DNA of 64,000 nt, taken from the NCBI RefSeq assembly GCF_900177275.1, contig NZ_FXAG01000002.1:179234-243233 (forward strand). Reading direction: 5' to 3'. The translations under genes were made by a program, and so were the position numbers. Origin of the DNA: Pseudogulbenkiania subflava DSM 22618. Lineage in GTDB: Bacteria; Pseudomonadota; Gammaproteobacteria; Burkholderiales; Chromobacteriaceae. Positions 61,205 to 64,000 of this stretch are shown one piece after another; within the stretch, counting starts at the first letter, position 1; each line of letters starts with the position of its first letter. Under the pieces are notes generated by a model. That model ran no database searches. It saw only the letters and a list, made by a program, of their open reading frames with translations, and was not told the origin of the DNA.

Positions 61205-62602
61205 ATGAGCTTGATGCGCAAGAAGAGCGTGAGGGGCATGCTGTCTGCCGCCCACACCTCACAGGGGCTCCGCAAGGAGCTGTCCGCTTTTGACCTGACC
61301 ATGCTGGGTATCGGCGCCATCATCGGCACCGGCATCTTCGTCCTGACCGGCACCGGGGCCACCGTGGCCGGCCCTGGCCTGGTGCTGTCCTTCGTCATCG
61401 GCGCCATCGCCTGCGGTTTCGCCGCGCTGTGCTACGCCGAATTCGCGTCCATGCTGCCGGTGTCGGGTTCCACCTATACCTACGCCTATGCCACGCTGGG
61501 CGAGCTGATCGCCTGGATCATCGGCTGGGACCTGATGCTGGAATACCTGCTGGCGTCGTCGGCGGTGTCGGTGGGCTGGTCCGGCTACTTCCAGAGCCTG
61601 ATCGCCGGTTTCGGCCTGCATCTGCCCGACGCCTTGACCGCGGCGGCCGGCGCCCGCCCCGGCGTGGAGACGGTGTTCAACCTGCCGGCGTTCGTGATCG
61701 CCATGCTGATCACCGCGCTGCTGGCGTTCGGCATCAAGGAGTCGAAGAAGGTCAATAACGTGGTGGTGATGATCAAGGTGGCGGTAGTGGTGCTGTTCAT
61801 CGCCATCGCGGTGTGGCACGTCAAGCCGGCCAACTGGAATCCGGCGCTGCCGTACGGCATGACCGGCGTGTTCCACGGCGCCGCCATCGTGTTCTTCAGC
61901 TTCCTCGGCTTTGACGCCGTGACCTGCGCCGCGGAAGAGGTGAAGAACCCTGAGAAGGATATCCCGAAGGGCGTGATCTGGTCGCTGGCGGTGTGTTCGG
62001 TGCTGTATGTGATCGTTTCCGCCATCATGACCGGTATCGTGCCGTTCATGCAGTTCAAGGGCATCGACCACCCGGTGTCGCTGGCGCTGCAGGTGGCCAA
62101 GCTCGACTGGTTCGCCGGTTTCGTCGATCTGGGCGCGATCCTGGGCATGCTCACCGTGATCCTGGTGATGACCTACGGCCAGACCCGCATCCTGTTCGCG
62201 ATGTCGCGCGACGGCCTGTTGCCCAAGGTGTTCTCCGAGGTGCATCCGAAATACGGCACGCCGTACAAGGCCACCTGGCTGATCGGTACCATCATCGCGT
62301 TGATCGCCGGTTTCGTGCCGCTGGGCACGCTGGCCGAGCTGGTGAACATCGGCACCCTGGCCGCGTTCTCGCTGATCGCCGCCGCCATCATCCTGCTGCG
62401 CAAGCGTGAACCGGACCTGCCGCGCAAGTTCCACTGCCCGGGCGTGCCGTACATTCCGGCGCTGGCTATCGTGTTCTGCGTGTTCCTGATGACGCAGCTC
62501 GCGGCGCTGACCTGGCTCTGTTTCGTGGTCTGGCTGGTGCTGGGGCTGGTGGTGTACTTCGGCTATTCGCGCCGCCGCTCGCTGCTGCACGTGCGCGCCT
62601 GA
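61205..62602 (+). CDS. APC-family amino-acid permease
   Basis: The 465-residue inner-membrane protein has 12 predicted helices. It includes the APC signature LTMLGIGAIIGTGIFVLTGTGA near residue 31, GFAALCYAEFASMLPVSGSTYTYAYATLGE near 78, and FFSFLGFDAVTCAAEEVKNPEKDIP near 222. These are the marks of the CAT-like (YfnA/YhdG) branch of amino-acid permeases, commonly cationic. The substrate is not readable. It is followed by its own terminator. Confidence 0.9.
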   Translation: MSLMRKKSVRGMLSAAHTSQGLRKELSAFDLTMLGIGAIIGTGIFVLTGTGATVAGPGLVLSFVIGAIACGFAALCYAEFASMLPVSGSTYTYAYATLGELIAWIIGWDLMLEYLLASSAVSVGWSGYFQSLIAGFGLHLPDALTAAAGARPGVETVFNLPAFVIAMLITALLAFGIKESKKVNNVVVMIKVAVVVLFIAIAVWHVKPANWNPALPYGMTGVFHGAAIVFFSFLGFDAVTCAAEEVKNPEKDIPKGVIWSLAVCSVLYVIVSAIMTGIVPFMQFKGIDHPVSLALQVAKLDWFAGFVDLGAILGMLTVILVMTYGQTRILFAMSRDGLLPKVFSEVHPKYGTPYKATWLIGTIIALIAGFVPLGTLAELVNIGTLAAFSLIAAAIILLRKREPDLPRKFHCPGVPYIPALAIVFCVFLMTQLAALTWLCFVVWLVLGLVVYFGYSRRRSLLHVRA

Positions 62603-62626
62603 CCGAGGCGACGCTCCGTAGGCATC

Positions 62627-62654
62627 CAGGGCCGGCTTTTGCCGGCCTTTTTGC
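62627..62654 (+). terminator. Terminator of the APC permease gene
   Basis: GGCCGGC pairs with GCCGGCC across TTTT, followed by TTTTT. Confidence 0.88.
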
Positions 62655-62902
62655 TGGGCGGCCGGCGGATTGAGGCCAATCGGTCGGCCGGGTGTCGCCG
62701 CCGGCCGGCCCATGGCCTGAAGGCTGCGACGACCTTGTGTCCGGTTGGCGCGGGGAACAGCAGGAGTGTGCCGGTAGAGGTGCTGCTGATTCGTTTGAGA
62801 TCAGGGCCGCGCGTAGTGGCCACCTGCCAGGATGGGCGGTCCCCCGCGTGATCTTGTTGCGCCGGGAAACAATAGAGCGATGCCTGGATGGCGCCGCAAC
62901 GA
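62655..62902. other. Gene-free stretch before the aceA terminator
   Basis: GC-rich 248 bp between convergent genes, with no supported gene and no recognisable repeat of the families listed here. Confidence 0.4.
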
Positions 62903-62928
62903 AAAACCCCCGCCGAGGCGGGGGTTGC
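62903..62928 (-). terminator. Terminator of aceA
   Basis: AACCCCCGCC pairs with GGCGGGGGTT across GA; on the minus strand a TTTT run follows. Confidence 0.85.
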
Positions 62929-62977
62929 TTGACACAGACGGCAGGGTCGAATTGCCGTTCAGTCGAACGCTTGGATC

Positions 62978-64000
62978 TTAGTGGAACTGTTCTTCTTCGG
63001 TCGAGCCGGTCAGCGCGGTCACCGAGGACTTGCCGCCCTGGATCACCGTGGTGATGTCGTCGAAGTAGCCAGTGCCGACTTCTTGCTGGTGCGAAACGAA
63101 GGTGTAGCCACGTTCGCGGGCGGCGAATTCCGGCTCCTGCACCTTCTCCACGTAGGCGGACATGCCGCGAGCCACGTAGTCTTGCGCCAGATCGAACATG
63201 TTGTACCACATGTTGTGGATGCCGGCCAGGGTGATGAACTGGTACTTGTAGCCCATGGCACCCAGTTCGCGCTGGAACTTGGCGATGGTGGCATCGTCCA
63301 GGTTCTTCTTCCAGTTGAACGATGGCGAGCAGTTGTAGGCCAGCAGTTTGCCCGGGTGCTTGGCGTGAACGGCTTCGGCGAAGCGGCGGGCGAACTCGAG
63401 GTCCGGGGTACCGGTTTCGCACCATACCAGGTCGGCGTAGTCGGCGTAGGCCACGGCGCGGGCAATGGCTTGCTCCAGGCCTTTACGGGTCTTGTAGAAG
63501 CCTTCGGCGGTGCGCTCGCCGGTCAGGAACGGACGATCGCGCTCGTCGCAGTCGCTGGTCAAGAGGTCGGCCGCTTCGGCGTCGGTACGGGCGATCACCA
63601 GGGTCGGCACGCCGTAGACGTCGGCCGCCATACGGGCAGCGATCAGCTTCTGTACGGCTTCCTGGGTCGGTACCAGCACCTTGCCACCCATGTGACCGCA
63701 CTTCTTCACCGAAGCCAGCTGGTCTTCGAAGTGCACGCCACCGGCGCCGGCGCGGATCATCGCCTTCATCAGCTCGTAGGCATTCAGCACGCCGCCGAAA
63801 CCGGCTTCGGCGTCGGCCACGATCGGGGCGTAGTAGTCGGTGTAGCCGGCGTCGCCGCGCTCGATACCCTTGGAGTGCTGGATTTCATCGGCACGGGTAA
63901 AGGCGTTGTTGATGCGCTCGACGACCTTCGGCACCGAGTCAACCGGGTACAGCGACTGGTCCGGGTACATCGCGGAGTATTCGTTGTTGTCGGCGGCGAC
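62978..64000 (-). CDS. aceA: Isocitrate lyase (5' end cut by window edge)
   Basis: Isocitrate lyase cleaves isocitrate to glyoxylate and succinate. At least 340 C-terminal residues are present and the frame stays open to the window edge. The catalytic segment [20 protein letters not shown] is near the middle; also present are [32 protein letters not shown], and [16 protein letters not shown]. The end TEEEQFH is the usual aceA C-terminus. Together with glcB, 3.4 kb away on the same strand, it forms the glyoxylate shunt. Confidence 0.97.
   Translation of the reverse strand, partial: VAADNNEYSAMYPDQSLYPVDSVPKVVERINNAFTRADEIQHSKGIERGDAGYTDYYAPIVADAEAGFGGVLNAYELMKAMIRAGAGGVHFEDQLASVKKCGHMGGKVLVPTQEAVQKLIAARMAADVYGVPTLVIARTDAEAADLLTSDCDERDRPFLTGERTAEGFYKTRKGLEQAIARAVAYADYADLVWCETGTPDLEFARRFAEAVHAKHPGKLLAYNCSPSFNWKKNLDDATIAKFQRELGAMGYKYQFITLAGIHNMWYNMFDLAQDYVARGMSAYVEKVQEPEFAARERGYTFVSHQQEVGTGYFDDITTVIQGGKSSVTALTGSTEEEQFH

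Noticed and set aside
1-64000. CRISPR arrays, tRNA, rRNA genes, prophage or complete insertion sequences
   Set aside because: No regular short direct repeats with spacers, no tRNA cloverleaf, no rRNA-like segment and no transposase or phage structural gene were seen in the window.

Overview
The window is 64 kb of GC-rich bacterial chromosome. Gene content and order point to a betaproteobacterium of the order Neisseriales, probably Chromobacteriaceae (the Chromobacterium / Pseudogulbenkiania / Vogesella neighbourhood). The main clues are the ribF-ileS-lspA-ispH block, ubiC-ubiA, bamC-dapA, and cysH-cysI-DUF934 next to cysB. This placement is inferred from family knowledge, not from a search. 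About 50 protein genes can be supported. I found no tRNA or rRNA gene, no CRISPR array, no transposase and no prophage.

Layout. 1-6.4 kb: rsmB (cut by the window edge), a DUF3108 protein, purN and purM on the minus strand, then hda, a HAD phosphatase and a DUF815 ATPase on the plus strand. 6.4-9.3 kb is the accessory part. It holds three AT-richer integron gene cassettes with recognisable attC sites and no integrase (a TIR/deoxyribosyltransferase-like protein, a small unknown protein and a HEPN-motif protein). Next to them are a 504-bp imperfect inverted repeat with compensatory stems and a tandem 122-bp repeat. 9.3-19.7 kb: two DHFR-like reductases, a Nudix-ThiE fusion, ubiC-ubiA, lrgAB, sixA, and divergent metE/metR. 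19.7-25.2 kb: nitrogen control (ntrC, ntrB, glnA with a sigma-54 promoter). 25.3-34.5 kb: aroE-mtgA, mgtE, prmC, PAP2, slyD, roxA, a small lipoprotein, bamC, dapA. 34.6-41.3 kb: a YbiT-type ABC-F protein, a FabG-like reductase, and cysB divergent from cysH-cysI-DUF934. 41.4-47.6 kb: an OmpA-family protein, then ribF-ileS-lspA and ispH. 47.6-57.1 kb: a solute-binding protein, htpG, trxC, an RNase D-like exonuclease, a GST, a SIMPL protein and a three-gene ABC importer of the TrpXYZ type. 57.4-64 kb: malate synthase G and isocitrate lyase (glyoxylate shunt) flanking a LysR regulator and an APC permease.

Most genes are ordinary housekeeping genes. The interesting material is between and across them. 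(1) The 12-mer GGTTGGCCGAAG occurs 11 times exactly in 64 kb, on both strands, inside genes in all reading phases, and as inverted pairs just 3' of genes. This is the distribution expected of a DNA-uptake-sequence-like signal, but the word differs from the Neisseria DUS. (2) An intergenic repeat family of about 130-220 bp is present in at least five copies whose hairpins change sequence but keep pairing; one copy has intact terminal inverted repeats and a TTA target duplication. (3) The cassette array has boundaries fixed to the base by complementary core sites, so the empty insertion site can be reconstructed. (4) The 504-bp inverted pair next to it looks like two diverged copies of an unknown structured element.
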